This document shows, piece by piece, positions 48,701 through 63,700 of a DNA stretch of 64,000 bases. The notes under the pieces are model-generated. The model had not been told where the DNA came from and did not search any database. It was given only the letters and a program-made list of their open reading frames with translations. The stretch is from Antedon bifida (taxonomy: Eukaryota; Echinodermata; Crinoidea; Comatulida; Antedonidae). Within the stretch, counting starts at the first letter, position 1. Each line of letters opens with the position of its first letter. The translations under genes and the position numbers were made by a program. The stretch is from positions 7,442,501-7,506,500 of the forward strand of contig OY727094.1 of NCBI GenBank assembly GCA_963402885.1, given 5' to 3'.

Positions 48701-51700
48701 TACTGTATATGACGTGCAGCCCTTATTTGGCTATTTTAAATGTGGGAAATAATATCTGTGCTTTGCAGTCTACTAGACTGCACTCCTCACAAGTGTAAAC
48801 AACACATGCAACAAATTCCATCTCCCAGGGGACCAGAATGTGGTCTAGAGGCGGCTTAGACTATGACCACGCTGCTAATTAGGCTCAGATTTCATATTTT
48901 AATTGTACGACCATTCTTGGGATTAAGGCCTGGCTTAAGACCTTTATTGAACGTACTGTGCCAATTTTATGATTAAGTTTTGTGATGCCTCTGCCTTAAA
49001 CACTAGACCATGGAATAGCTTGGAAATAAGTTTATACTATGAGCTTCCTTTGCACTACTGAACTGATACGATAATCTAATAAAAGGAGAGAGAGAGAACT
49101 AACAAATAAAACCAACCTATATGTTTGAATCTCACTGTGTCGTTAAGTTTTAATGTTTTTGCGTTAATGACCTCGGTTATTTTAAATGTCTCGGTTTCCC
49201 ATGCCTCGTACGACGTAGCTGTTATAACTATCTCTTGCTCAACAGCCCAATCGACATCATGAACCAGAGTAATAGTGTCACTACCGACATCTGCTGTTGA
49301 TGCTAGTTTTGTCCATGGTACATTTGGTGCTTGACCGTGCAAATCCAAACGTCCAAAAACACCTAGAAATAAAATGTAGCACTTTACTACACCTTATCAT
49401 ACCACATATCTAAATTAGATCTCTTAAGCTGCCTAGAGTCACATGTTAGCACTCTATACGAAACAGTAGAAACAAACCTAAGACTTTTGATCCCATATTT
49501 GGTCCACTTGGAAGAGGAAGATCTTGAGTAAAATGGTTGCCATGCAAGATTATTTCAACGCTATCCTCAAATGGCGTCGCTTGTCTTCCAATGATAAGTG
49601 CACCGGTGACAAGAATATATTTTGCTTCAATTCTATGTGATTGACCTGCTTGAAGTTCTAGCGCTCCATAGATGTATAATTTATTCATAACTGGCGTTTC
49701 TGTGTCTACAAAAACATATTTATCTGAAATGAAAAGTCATCAATATTTAATATGCCTTCCAAGAAAGTGTTGCAGACGTCTCAACTCTCTCCCAATTCCC
49801 GCTCTCCCATTAAAATGCAATTTCTCTAGATTTCTAGGATAAAAAAACAAATATCCTGATATTGTATAAACAAATTCTAATTTCTATTACTTACTAGACT
49901 CTGATAAAAGACTCATAGTCTGCCGAATGGACAATGGATGTTCTTGCTTTCTTTCTCATTAAAAATGTAGTGTTATATTTTCGTGCAAACAAATAATTTC
50001 ATTCGGTGAAAGATGAAAATTTGTTTTATTATCAACTAATGAGATTATTTGTACCGTTGCACTCATAAATTATTCATTATTTGTATAATATAGCATAAAG
50101 ACCACAGTTAAATTAATTCAAGTGTTGCAGTGATGGTAAGGGATTCTATAAACACAAAGTGATTATGACAGAACCTTCAGGGATCATTACATCTTCACCA
50201 TCAGCAGGCAAGGCAGCACTACCACCATCAACATTCCATCCCCAGCCTTCTTCAGCATCTTCCCAAGTTGATACATCCGACCACAACACTGAATCGTCTA
50301 AATCAAATTCTGGTGGAGGTGTAGGAACAGGTTCAATGCAGTTGTCATAGTAACAGCGGTACACCCGAAGTTGTACATTCAGGTTGGCTCCTTCCACTTC
50401 ATTAATGTCTTTACCAGAAACTGTGGAAATATAGTATATTGGATAACGTTAATTTGATACCAATGAAAGTAAATTACAAATTATTGACACCAACCACCTC
50501 GTTTCTAACCTTATAGGTTTACAGCAGGTAACAGAAATCCAGATATAAAAGTCTGGTAATACAGTATAGTATTGGAAACAATGTCAGTATGCAAACAGTG
50601 CTAAACATACATTTAAAAGTTTTACACTGTAAAATTAAATGTTATTTTTTGTATAAACCCTATTTAAAAAATTATTTAACATTTTGTATTGTTGGAATGT
50701 GGACTATATAGATAAAAAGCATGACACCTTAGAGGAACCAGCCAAGTTCCTCTTTATTAGGGACACCCCATTTTTTTGGATCTCCTTAATAAGGACACCT
50801 GTATGCTAGGGTTAGCTCATTTATTTCCACTTTATGGTTTCACAGAGAAGTGTCCGCTTAATTACGCTAGACGCAAGCGCAATGGATGGATTATTCAAAA
50901 TGTTGCTTGTCATTGGTCAACTCACTCGTCATTGCTTTGCATCTCTAATGGAAACCAAGCTTTAGGGGTGTCCAAAAGAAGGTTATACCACTTACCTAAA
51001 TAATATAGGTCATTATTTTCATTGTCAAAATGCCAATCCCCGAACGCATTGTTGCTGTACGTAATCATTTGCTTAGAGTTGTTCCTGCTAACACCAGCAG
51101 TTTCAAAGTGGTCTGGACTTTGTGTTAGATTATGATTCAATATGACGAATTCACCATCGTTAAAACCATCAAATCGTGCATTATACGTGATGTTAGTAAC
51201 ATGGTCAGAAAACTCAAAAAACATGTTATAAGTTTCTCCATCAATGAGGGTAACCATCCATCCTTCGGGGTGAGTAATTCGTTTCAAGTGATAAGGAACA
51301 CTGCTGGTTCCGTATGCGTTAGTGAAAACAGCATCTTTGTACTGGAGAGACGACGGTGCAACTTCATTGAACGACATCCTGTGTAGCTTAATGGTGTCAT
51401 CGCAAGAAGCACCTGGTTTTCCAACGCTGTACGCATCGTCTTCTGTACAATGATCTGACGGCAAGTTGCCACTATGCGGGGTCACTATGCTGTTTGCGGA
51501 TCCAGTCAATGTTCCATCTAGATCCTCATACCAGAATTCATGTTCCCACATGAAGAATACTTTATTTGGTGAATTGGTAAATTCTAGATTTTTAATACGG
51601 GCTTCAAATCCCCCTTGATCTGGTTTACAATGCGCACATGAACGGAATGCTGCACAGCATTTCTGGTCGAAGTTAATGAACTTAACTCCATCAATTGTCA

Positions 51701-54700
51701 AACCTTTACTCTTTGGAGCGTGCACGCCAGCTTTGGTGCAAGACGTATTCTTTCTACCTTCTGTCAGTTGGCTATAACCTATCACTACAGAGTCTTTGAT
51801 AAGTGCGCCATCCTCGTCAAATGGAGTACCGCTTACAACCTTCTGATACTCAATACCGGCTTGGTCAGCATCTGCGATCAGAAAATTATGCAATTGAACA
51901 CCACCAACATCGATGAGCTCTGCTCCTCGTTCAACATTCCAAGCAGTAAAGTCATAAAACTTAGCAGGTGCTGGAGTAGTTGAGTCACACTGTCCACCAA
52001 CCATTGGTGTGTAAACTGGGAAAATCCAGAGTCCATACCAGCCTTGGGAATGAGCAGTGTTGTTAGTGAATTCGCCCATAACCATTTTACGTGGACATAT
52101 ATCTGGGGTGTATGATGGGCCAGCAGGATGTTCAAACAGCTGGTACCAAAACCCAAAATGTGAACCACCAGCAGCTGCGTTGTGTCGTATAGTATTGTTA
52201 GGATTTGTCAACCAAAATGCTGCAGGAGTGATATCAACGTTGAGCAGGCTAGAGCTACTTTTGACAAAAACTGCAAGATTGTATTGGATAATGTTTCCCA
52301 TCTCAATACCATCTTCCATAAAGTAAGCGTGTCCCATAATATCGAACGCAACATTATGCTCTACTAACAGGTTGTCAACGGCGTGAATCGTGACTGCACG
52401 GTTAAATGTATGATGGATTCCACATCCACGAACATAAGATCCACTGACGTCACCATTTAAATGAAAGTGGATTGGATAACGTCCAAGACGGAATGCTTGA
52501 CCTGCGTGTGTCACCTCTACGTACTCAATACGGCCTGTTACAAGTTGTTGGTTCTTATGCTTTCCAAAGAGCATAATCTGAGAACCAAATTTGTCACTAC
52601 CTATCTCCACACCAAATCGACCCTGGTAGCATGTTTGTGTTGCAAATTGATCTATAAACAACAGATAGATAATGTTATTAAAAACCAACAAACTAAAATT
52701 TAAAAAGCTAAATTAACAAAATTCTTAAATATGCTATGCTTCACTAACATTTCATGATTATTTTACAAAAAATGTAATATTTATTAATACTTACTGGTAT
52801 CAAATTCGGCATCGCACGCCTCAATAGTTTCAGTCCATTCACTCTGGACTGAACCCTGTACAACAACATTGCGCGTTAGTACACCAACCTCTGCTTTCGT
52901 TGACAGTAAAACACCATCTATTGTTTGCTCTATAGAGATGTGTTCGTACTTCAGAGCAGGATCTATAGTCAGTTGTGTACCGTCATTTGATATAGCTATA
53001 TGTAATAAGGATAAAATCAGATATTAATTACAAATATGTAAATTTATTATGTGCCAGTTCCAAAATTATATGGTTTGTCACCAAAACAACAGCTTTAAAC
53101 AATAACCATTTACAGAAGAGCCCCTATTAAGAGTACTCCTTCAGGATCCCACAAAGTTTTCCTTTAATAGGGGTGACCCAGAATAGGGTTAAAATATTTT
53201 TGAAAAATACCTGTTATTTCAACCATTTCGTTTTCTCTCTGGCTATGTCTTTCTCCGGTTGATGCAATAACAATCTGGTCGCCAATATTCCAAGAGACAG
53301 GTTTCTCCAAATCAAGTGTTGTTGCTCCGACTACAGCAGTTTCTGCAAGGTAGGTCCAAGTGACTGGTATTGGAATTCCTGAGGTAAAAACAATTATTTG
53401 TTATCATTAGATTTTATTATGTGTGCTCCTTATCATTAATATGTCAATCAATTTTGCACATGGTAAGAAACAATACAATCTTGATGAAAGAAAGTATTTA
53501 TAGGCAAATACAGGATCACATGTGCAGCACATGTACAATGTATTATGATTAACAAGATTTAGGGTTATGACCTATCATACAGCAACACATGTGATACACA
53601 TATGATGCTGTATCCCACAATTTGTCTTTTAACTGAAAAATTGTAGATATATCAGTACGAAGATAATTCAACAGTTTGGACCCAATTTTAAGAAAAAAAA
53701 ACACTGTATGTTTTAAAAACGATGGAGTTACGGAAGAGAAAGTACCAGAGCAAAATAATTTGTATTATTTATTTAAATGGCTTACAGATAAAGAGAGTGT
53801 GTCTTATGCCCTATGCTAGATCAGTCACTTGTCACATATGTAATTAGGTTCTTTCTAAAATTTGCTTCTTACCGTGAAGATCCAAGGTTCCGTTTCTTAC
53901 GGCAAGAGTCTTGGCACCATACAGAGGGATTTCTAGTGACCTCTGGTGGCCATGCATCATAATGGTAGCTTTGTGCTGGAATGGTTCTTGTTCGGTACCG
54001 ACCTGGAGCAGTCCTCCATCCATTATAAGAATGTTCTCGGCATGTAGCTCAATATCGGCTTCATCAAAAATGAAACTGCCACCTGAACAAACATAATAAA
54101 TGTATTTAATTGAAATTTAATATAATGGTAAAAATGTTTTTTTATAACATACAGTAGTAAAAAGAACCTTTTAAATCACATTTTGTTAGTTTGTAATCTA
54201 TTCTGGTCAGAGTACCAGTATCGGCAGTGCTAACCTTAAAATAAATGTTCACACCTTTAATCCAAGTTAATTTCCCCTTTCTGTTTCTAAACTAATAATA
54301 CAACTGACTGACTTTTCTGGATATATCTACATCATACCTTGAATCAAAAGCATTGCAAGTACAGGTGTTGTCACATCCAGTAAGAGAGTTTGTCCAGCTG
54401 GAACAATAACAAAATCTCCAGCAATTGGTGGATCATGACCTCCCCAGGTCCATCTTGAGGACCAGACATCCACGTAGTAGTACTCAGCATTATCCTAATA
54501 TTGATTATAAAAAGTGTACTATTAGCAAATAAGTAATAACCTCTAAAGATCTGTCTACACTATCAAACTAGTTGATTAAAGAAAAGGGGGTTGTGACCAA
54601 ATATGGTAGTGATATGCTCAAATATTGTAGTAATATGACATGTCCATATATGGACACATCAAATTTTTTGCCACATAAAGTTTGATAGTGTAGACAGAGC

Positions 54701-57700
54701 TTTTATTATTTATTTGTGTTGATTGATGCGCTCAATTTCATAAAAAATGTACAGTATTAAACACCTATGTGTCATGAGTGCTTATAAATACTTTAATAAC
54801 ATTTTGGATGGTCAATCTCAGGATATCGCCTCATGCCACCTAGACCGCCCTCTACAGAGTTATATATATATATATATATATATCTCTATGAGAAATGAAT
54901 ACCTGTGTTGCGATATTCTCTTCATTATCTGTCACTACACGAACATGTGTTTTTATGGAACCATCGTGACCTTCCGTTGTGCACACAATACTGGTTGCAC
55001 TTTCAGAAGAAATAACACATGCAGAGCCAGTAATTGTTACCACATTACCAGATGACCTATGACACAAAACAGGAAATGACCATATTAGTTTTCGCAAAAG
55101 TAGGAAACTAATTCCAATGAGGTGAAAAACTCAGGGAACTAGAATTTATTACTGAAAGAAATTTGTAAGACTAAAATAAGAATATGAACTCACAGTACCA
55201 CTTAGGAGTTTATACGTTGTATTTGTGTGATATGACAAAGGTGTATTCAATGAAATAAGGAACAATGATACAATTTTGGAGCCCCAAAGGATGACCTGGT
55301 TTTCACTTTTACAACATACATTCGTCCTTTACTTGAGTATGCCAGTCCTCTTTGGCATAGCTCGATCACCAATAAACAGAGTGATCAACTTGAATTCATC
55401 CAAAAGCGTGTTGTAAAACTTATTATTGGATATCAAAACTATGTTAGTTACGCAAAATCACTTGAAACCCTCAAGTTAAAGACATTGCAGCATAGACGTC
55501 AGGTTCTTCTTTATAACTTTGGAAAGGGGCTGCTAAAGTCGGATCGTTTTAAGGAATGGATCCCTGAAAAAGAAAAGCCGACAAGGTGTTTGCGTAAAAG
55601 TTAATAAGTTTGATGTGCCACGATGTCGGACTAAAAGACTTGCTGCCTCAACAATTCCAAGTGTTATTGGACTCTTAAATAATGAATAGATTTGGACAAT
55701 TAACCTTTAAAGACATTTCGGAGAGTATGAATGTGATTAAGATTCAATTTTTTAAATTTGTAAATATATATGAATTTGTAATTATTAATATCATCCTTTG
55801 AATTTGATCTTTGTGCAATTTTTATAGTAATTTTTTAGTTTAAATGAATTATACATATATATTATTGGTGTATAAAAATAATGTGATTAATAATATTAGT
55901 CTCTATTTTTTAAAATTGTAAATATTTAAGAATTTGTAATTATTAATCTTATCTTTTGATCTTTAAGCAATTTTTATAGTAATTTTAAGTTTAATGAATT
56001 ATACAGTAATTATTACTGTATCATAGGCCTTAATGTGTTTTTTCTTCGTTTAACTTTGTTTTATGTGAATTATCATTTTCATATGTAAGCTCTTCATTTT
56101 AACTATGAGTTGTATTTTGAGTCTTTTTATACCGATTAAATAAATAAAATAAAATAAAAAATTAGGAATTTAAACCTTTTTTTTCAGAACATTTGATTTG
56201 ATTTCTTGTACAACACCAGTGAATTTGTACATATAAATGAAGTAGTAGTTGAGTTTTACCCGATTACTGTTTAAGTTATAATAAAAGACTTACTTAAAAC
56301 CTGTTCCAGAAATAGTGATTTCAGTTCCACCTGCAGTTCCACCTCTGGCTGGACTAACACTGGTTATTGTCGCAGTCAACGATTGTTTATATGTGAAACC
56401 ATTTGACTGTGTCTCCATGGTGTCATCACTGACACTAACCACAACATCACAAGCAAGTTCAGAAGCTGCCGTATACAAAACAGAATATAAATCATAGAAA
56501 GATTGTCTATTATACAAATTTATGCTACAGGACATATCCATACACATATGGTATCAAAATGACTAGAATTGGGAAGGTTTGAGTGTTATACGTCATCTTG
56601 GGTGGCAGCCAAAATGGTGTCTGAAATCTCTACTTACTGTAGGCTGTTTTTATGTTTGTATGTTATACACATTTTTGTCAACCAAACGTATAAGGCCCGA
56701 TGGCTGTCACATTTAATACATGGTTGAAGAAAAAAACGGGTTGACAAACTAAAGCCCAAATATGGTAGTGATATTCCCAAATATGGTAGTGATATAGTGA
56801 CAGAGCCTTAGGAAAGGCTTGACATGTTGGAGATGGATACAAAACTACTTCTCGTAACAATTAAACTAAAAGTATAAAATTCTATGTTATTTTCAAATAG
56901 ATTATGACTTTAACTTACCAATATTTTCATTTGCTGGCAGCAAACAGACAAGGGAGGTAAATGTCCCAGACAGAACTTCGCAAGGATTTCCACAAACGGT
57001 AACTGTTGAACTGTCACCATTAAACCCAGAGCCTGTGATTGTTAGGTTTTTCTTTCCAGCAAAACTACCTACAAAGAAAATAATTAAGACAATTTTAGTT
57101 TGTTTTCCTCCAAAGAAATATAAATCATTTGAAACATAATTTCCATTCATTATTGTATTAATGTATATAATACAAAATATATAGAAACGTTTCAAGAGAG
57201 ACTTAGATATAGAAACTATGCTCAATCTGAAACACAAATACATAAATAAAAACAGGGCAAAGAATGTTCAGGAACCCAAATAGCAGCTGAATAGAATTTG
57301 TTGTGATACCTAAAAATGATTATGGATCAGTATAACATTCCGCTACATAAAACTTACAAAGTTGTGTAAGAGATGGGTTGAATTTTGCAAAATAGAATGA
57401 TTTTTCTTATTTTATTGTTTATAAAAAAATAGATTCAGTATATAAATAACAGTTACATATACCGTAAAACTTTTTAAATAAGCCCAGGGGCTTCTTTTCA
57501 AGGTTTTACGGAAGCTAAAAACTTACCATCGTCTGGTGAAATATCAGTAATAGTAAGGTTATATGCGAAGGTATGTGGAGTTGATGTCACAGCACTGCCA
57601 AGATTGTAGACAGTAAGGTCAACATCATAAACACCAGCTGGTTGAGATGGCACATCACACTGGATCTCAGTTGCTGAAATCGAATTAACATCACATTTCT

Positions 57701-60700
57701 CATTACCAATTTTGACGACAACGCTTGCTGCATCAGTACCAAAGAGTGTTCCGGTGATCGTGATAGTGTCTCCAGATGCTCCTGAAGAAGGTGCTACAGC
57801 TGTAATCTTTGGCGTATAGTCATTGTCGTAGGTATACCCGTCTACTTGAACCGGAAATTGTACATCATTTGATGTCACAGTGAAGTCTATTGTACCAGCT
57901 GAATGGTTTTCCGTGATGCAGACAATAGTTGATACGTTCACGGATTGAACCACGCAATTTTTATTGTCAAACCTAACTGAAGTAGAATCTTCATAAAAAC
58001 CACTTCCAGTTATGGTGATCACAGTTCCTCCATATCTACTACCCTGAGCAGGACTTACACTGTCAATGACTTTGTCTGCCCAGATGGTGCCATCTGTAAA
58101 GTTAGCCAGACCACTGCCATCAAGTTTGACACTCACTGGTTTAGTTCCAAAAGGAACATAACCTATATTACATGTGATTTGAGTATCAGACACAGTATCA
58201 ACATTGCAATCAATGTCACCAATTGTGACAGAAATGTCCCCGACATCTGTTCCAAACCCACTACCGGTGAAGGTGACAGTACTAGAAGAACCACTAATGC
58301 TTGATGGCGATAGTCCGACAACATTTGGTGTTTTACTACTACGATACGTAAACATAAAGTCTTCGTTTGAATCCTGATAATTTATCGTAACCATGATTGG
58401 AAAAGAAGCTTCGTCTTGCCATTGTGCTGGAGTAGTACAGATGATTTCTGTGTAGGTGAATGTCTGAATGACGCATGTTCTGCCCTGTCCAATAGTAACC
58501 CTTATTTCATCAGCATTATCGACAGAGAACCCATCACCAGTTATAGTTAGTTCTGTGCCACCAGCTAAAGAGCCTGAAGAAGGGCTGATGGCAGATATGC
58601 TTGGTGTAAGTAAAAAGCTTTGGTTTCTTGGTATTTTTATTTCATTCAAAGCCAATCCTTGGTTTTTGACATTTACAGATACTTCGTGAAGATATCCAAC
58701 TTGTAGTGTTTCTTCTGTCTCTATAGTACATTCGATTGAAGATTTGGTGCTGGAGGTGACATCGCAAACATGTGATCCCACATGGACGTCATTATCGCAA
58801 TTCCTCGGGCTAAACCCAGAGCCACTAATAGTGATAGTTGAATCAGCGGAACCAGATATTGGTCCAATATCTGAGATTGATGCCGTGCTGCATATTCTAT
58901 ACTTGAAACAAAATTTATCAGAAGATTCGCAATCAGGTTCAGTATCACTGCAAGGAGTGATTAGGTCATCATCTCCGGGACAGTTGCTGCTATCGGTCGG
59001 AGCAGAAGGATTTGCAGACGTGTCGTAAAGTGCTTCTATGTCATTTAATGACACCTTTAGGTTCTTTGCTTTCGATTGTGGATGTTCGACCCTGATGACA
59101 CCATGTAAAGAGAATTGATCTTCTTCATCCACATTACTATTCACAAAACCACTTGTGTAGTAGAATGTCCCATTAGTTGAAAATGTAAACGAGAAGGAAC
59201 CTGATGAAATAAGGATTTAAAATAGGATATTGGTATACAAATAAAAAAAATTTTTTTTACAATATTTTATGAGTGACTGAAACGAGTTAGATAGAACAAT
59301 CATTCTTTGAACATATAAGATATTCCATTCAACTAATACTGCTTTCATTTTCTGACGGTAGAAAAAGGAGACAGGAATATCAAATAGATGTTAAAATTGT
59401 CACGATTTGGTAAATTACCGTCTGCCGTAAAAAAAAAACAAAAGCTTGCCTTTTTTCACTAAATCGTTTTTAGGGTGTTGCTCAAATTATTTGCTGTGCA
59501 ACAACTTTTAGTAAAAACTAAAAATTGATTAAAAGTAATAACAAATTTAACGATTTTTTTAACATATAGGTCAATCCAAACATCTGAGTTGTTGGAAATA
59601 ATGACATCACTGGATCAAGTTAAAAAATTTACCTTTCTTTGAGCTAGCTCCTGCGTAAAAACCTTGTCCATCGTAGGCCTCTGAATCTTCGTCACCTGTT
59701 TGCTGTACAGTGTAACCTACACCTTCCAGTAGGCTTGGTGTAGACCACGTCCATTCAACCACATCGCCAGCAGTTATAGACAGGGATGGTTGGGTCCAAG
59801 CATAACCAACACCATAATCTTGAGAGAAAAGACATTGAAAGACAAGTCATTATCAAATACAAAAGCCAACGTTTGATTGATTAAAATGCTGGAAGAGGTC
59901 TCATCCACACACTCTTTATTTTTTCAGTGCCAAATTCTAGTTACATGTGCAAATACTCAAGTGTAAGGTTGAAATGATGAACTTTTGATGCATCGACATG
60001 AAGGAGGCACTACATTGTCTTTTTAAAAATATTCATATAATAAACATTAGCACTTTGCACTTAGCACTTTGTTGGTTCCCAAAGGTGTTCCCTCAGTAGG
60101 GCAGGTGATGCAGTTGGACGTTGGACTACTGATTGTGAGATTGTGAGTTCAAATCCAATGCTCGTCGCATAATCGCTTGTATCCTTAGGCAAGACACTTT
60201 TATATATGTTTGCCTCTCTCCACCCAGGTGTACAAATGGGTACCTGGTAAACGTCAAAACACAACTGAATACTAGCAACAACATTATGGGAGTATGATTG
60301 TGTTTGATTAAAAAATTCCCGGGGTAAAAATGTGAAACGCTTAGATTATTTTTGCATTAAGCGCTATATAAGAACAATGTGTTATAATAGGGCGTTCTAC
60401 TGTGACTATCTACATACCTTCGTGTTTTCCATTATTACTTATTTGATGGGTTGTACCAGACGGACCACTTATGCATTCAATCAGATCATCTTGAACGTCT
60501 GTAATTTCGCATTCCGTCTCGCCAAACTCAACGCTTAGAATCGTACCATTTGTACCGAATCCCGATCCTGTAATGAATACTTTGGTGCCACCTTGGAGAG
60601 AGCCGTGGTCAGGAAACACACCGGTCACTTCAAGGTCATAGGTTAGAGTCAAATCACTGAAATTTATATAAAGAAAATAAGAATGCTCTAATAGAGGATA

Positions 60701-63700
60701 ATCTATGATACTGTACCTCATTATGATATAATGCCTGACTTTATTCAGAACTGATCATATCAAAATAAAATCACAGACATTTTAGGATAACACGTAAAAG
60801 TCCTCTAAAACTCAAAAATCAAATATATATATTCAATGTTAGGCCTATAAACTTTATTAAAAATGTAAAAAAATGTTTAAACGCTTAACAATACATACTT
60901 AATACTGGTTTTATGAGTGATTGGTGATTATTACATTGTTTTGACACCTCTAAATTTAAGTAAATAAAGGAATATAAATATATACCTACTATAATACTAT
61001 AACAGGAACCCTTTTCCAGACCCTAGGATGTACACTTTACAGGAAAGTCCAGCTGTATTATTATTTTGAGGATGGGTAAATAGATAGTTGTGTTATATTG
61101 TAATTTCTTTACCTGTCTATATCACCTGCTGGTAAAGTCACTGTTACTGTATACTCTCCAGGATCATTAGCAGGAATAGTACACTGAATGACGGTGTTGG
61201 TTTGAGATGTAACAACGCATGCATTTCCGTTTATCTTTACCTCAACACTATCACTTCCGAAATCATTACCATTGATTGTAAGAACGCCGCCACCTGTGTT
61301 AAAAAGAAAATGGAAAGAAAAATTCATTGGAGTACTTGTAGTGTCTTTGAACTTTGAACTTTGCACTTTCCTATTATTTATGTACAATTATTTGGTTCAT
61401 GATATACATTCCCGCCAGTGGTTTTGTTGGGATCTGCAGAAAAGATGTAACTTTCTCATGATGGCAATTTGATGGTACAAAATCAAGGTTGTAGGCTGCA
61501 GATGCATCCTCCCGTTGAGGCACTGCCAAGCTTAAAAGAACACCACATCAAACAATTAATCTTGATCTCTGCCTCTACACAATACTGAGTAACAGATTCC
61601 TGTGTTCTGATTTTTTAAACCTTCGTAAGACGTGCACCTCCCCATGGCCAAAAACCGTGTCCATTTAATAAGGGTTCTACTGTACTTTGATTTAGCTTAC
61701 CTGTTACTGAGCTTGTTGTTGGGGCTAGTGATGCTATTGTGGCTGAAATTGTTTCCTCTGTAAATTCATTCTCTTCATCTACTTCCTGACCACGAGTACC
61801 AATATTTATATCTAATTCGTTTGATGAACGTCGTCTACGACGCGATTGCTATAAAAAATTGATATTATATAAATAATTTATACCGGTAGTAGATGAAATC
61901 GCTTTATTTGGTGACAACTGAAAGCTTGGCTCCCATTGGAAGCAACTCAGCGACCTAAGCCCACCATAAGTAATTAACAAATCACAACACAATAGATCAT
62001 TGGAACTGTCGCTTCTGATTGGTCAACTTATTTGCAATGCATTTAAGTGGGAACCAAGCTTTTGAAGAGATGAAAGTTGTTTGCCTGTGTATCTACACAT
62101 GTTTCACAGGTTTGAATACAGAGCTTTAATAAGAGAATAATATTGTCTTATTAAAGCTCTGTCCACACTTTATTTTACAAAAAAATGTAAAGTACCCATA
62201 TATGGGAAGAGTGAAATTACAATTTAAAATTTCACTATTACCTGATTATATGTCACACATTTTTTTGTCAAACTAATTTGATAGTTTAGACAGAGCTTTA
62301 CATTTAAAAGAGGAATATTAATCATACATACCTCCTGATGGCCGATTGTACAATTGATTTCATCGTATGTACTTTGAGACACAATACATTCATTATCACC
62401 AATATAAACTGTGTTTTCATCTGGAATATCACTGAATCCATACCCAGTAATTGTAACCTTTGTTCCTCCTGTATACAAAAAAAAATTAATTTGATTCACT
62501 GAGTTCAAAAACCTCTTTGTCAAGAAAATGCACAGCTTAACTTCTACAAACTATTTTTTTCAACGCACAGCCATCAGAGATGAAAACCTTCACATAAGCT
62601 GTCTACACTATCAAACTAGTGTGATGTGCCCAAATATGGTAGTGATATGCCCAAATATGGTAGTGATATGATATCATCATGTACATATATTGGCAAATCA
62701 CATTTTTTTGTCACATAAAGTTTGATAGTGTAGACACAGCTTAACAGACTGAGATTTCAACTGGTACACTTACAAACATGACCAAACTGTTGTTTGCAAA
62801 TTTTTCAAACCCTGAATTTTCCATTGTTTGGCAAACTTTGTGGCACCTGTCTACACCAGTTGCCGGAGGCCATCATTCTGCAGAAGCATAAAACTCTGCC
62901 AACTAATTTGTCAACAATATATACAGCTTAACTTCTGAAAACTAGTGTTTTGTTGTTGCTAAAGTTTGTCAACTTGTCTACACTGGAAAATTGAATTTCT
63001 TCTTTCAGAGTTTGCTCATGGGTGTCTAAAGTTTTAAAGATGAAGACAAGTTTACAAACATACTAACCGGCAGTGCTTCCACTTGAAGGATTAATTGAAA
63101 TAAAACCCACAGTATAATTAAATGAAACATCAACTGCAAGAAAAATATAAATACAAAAATAATGTATATAAGATTATAAATATAGTTTCATTATATAGTT
63201 ATTATATTATTATACAGTTTTGTCCTTCGTATATATGTATTTTTATGAAACATGTTTTCCGGGGATTTAGGATCAAAGGTCAGGAAGGAGGGTTTTTTTC
63301 TTCTTTTTTTTTTGGTGTATAGAAAAATTAATTACTGGACTGATTTGCATATGACTGGTATCTCTAGTTTGTCTTTTTATTCAATGTTTAATAGTGTATT
63401 TTTATAAATATCGCTATGCTAATTTTGTACTATCATTATTGTTTTTTTTTGTATTAACATTTTTTTTAAGGAGTCTATTTATTATAAGCTTTGCTTTCTA
63501 TAGGCTCCTCAATTTATTGTAAATTATGAGTATTGTGAAATAAAATGAAATGAGATTTTAATATATACATGCAATTTGTCTCATTGGACCACCATTCAGA
63601 AAATTATTATTATCATTATGAACATACCATCATCACTTAAAGCATATCCATCCGGCGCAATATAAACTTTGACTTCATATTCGCCAGCAGGATTTTTTCC

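Larger units (their letters stand above)
54903..58900 (-). other. PKHD1L1 second IPT/TIG block (seven repeats)
   Basis: The 1,674-nt exon 59200-57527 and the three exons after it (57068-56919, 56465-56294, 55056-54903) encode seven further IPT/TIG repeats. The starts seen are ISDIGPISGS, ISAISPSSGS, VVGLSPSSIS, IDSVSPAQGS, ITAVAPSSGAS, ITDISPDDGS and ITSVSPARGG. Each is followed by the T-[IV]-T-[IF]-[TS]-G-x-x-F turn. Five of the seven lie almost wholly inside the single large exon, while the last two are each split across exon junctions. Most repeats have a conserved cysteine pair 15-20 residues apart. The second block ends directly before the first G8 domain, as in vertebrate fibrocystin-L. 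Confidence 0.88.

Noticed and set aside
50146-50174. Later donor (T|GTTTAT at 50153) for the second G8 exon
   Set aside because: It is in phase but adds seven residues inside a G8 strand. The donor at 50174 aligns this region without a gap to the first G8 domain.
49117-50420. Three consecutive exons of exactly 246 nt as a possible internal triplication
   Set aside because: Their protein sequences are unrelated to each other and correspond to successive parts of one G8 domain.
60085-60200. Functional tRNA gene
   Set aside because: A and B boxes are present but no cloverleaf can be closed, and the sequence continues into a SINE body.
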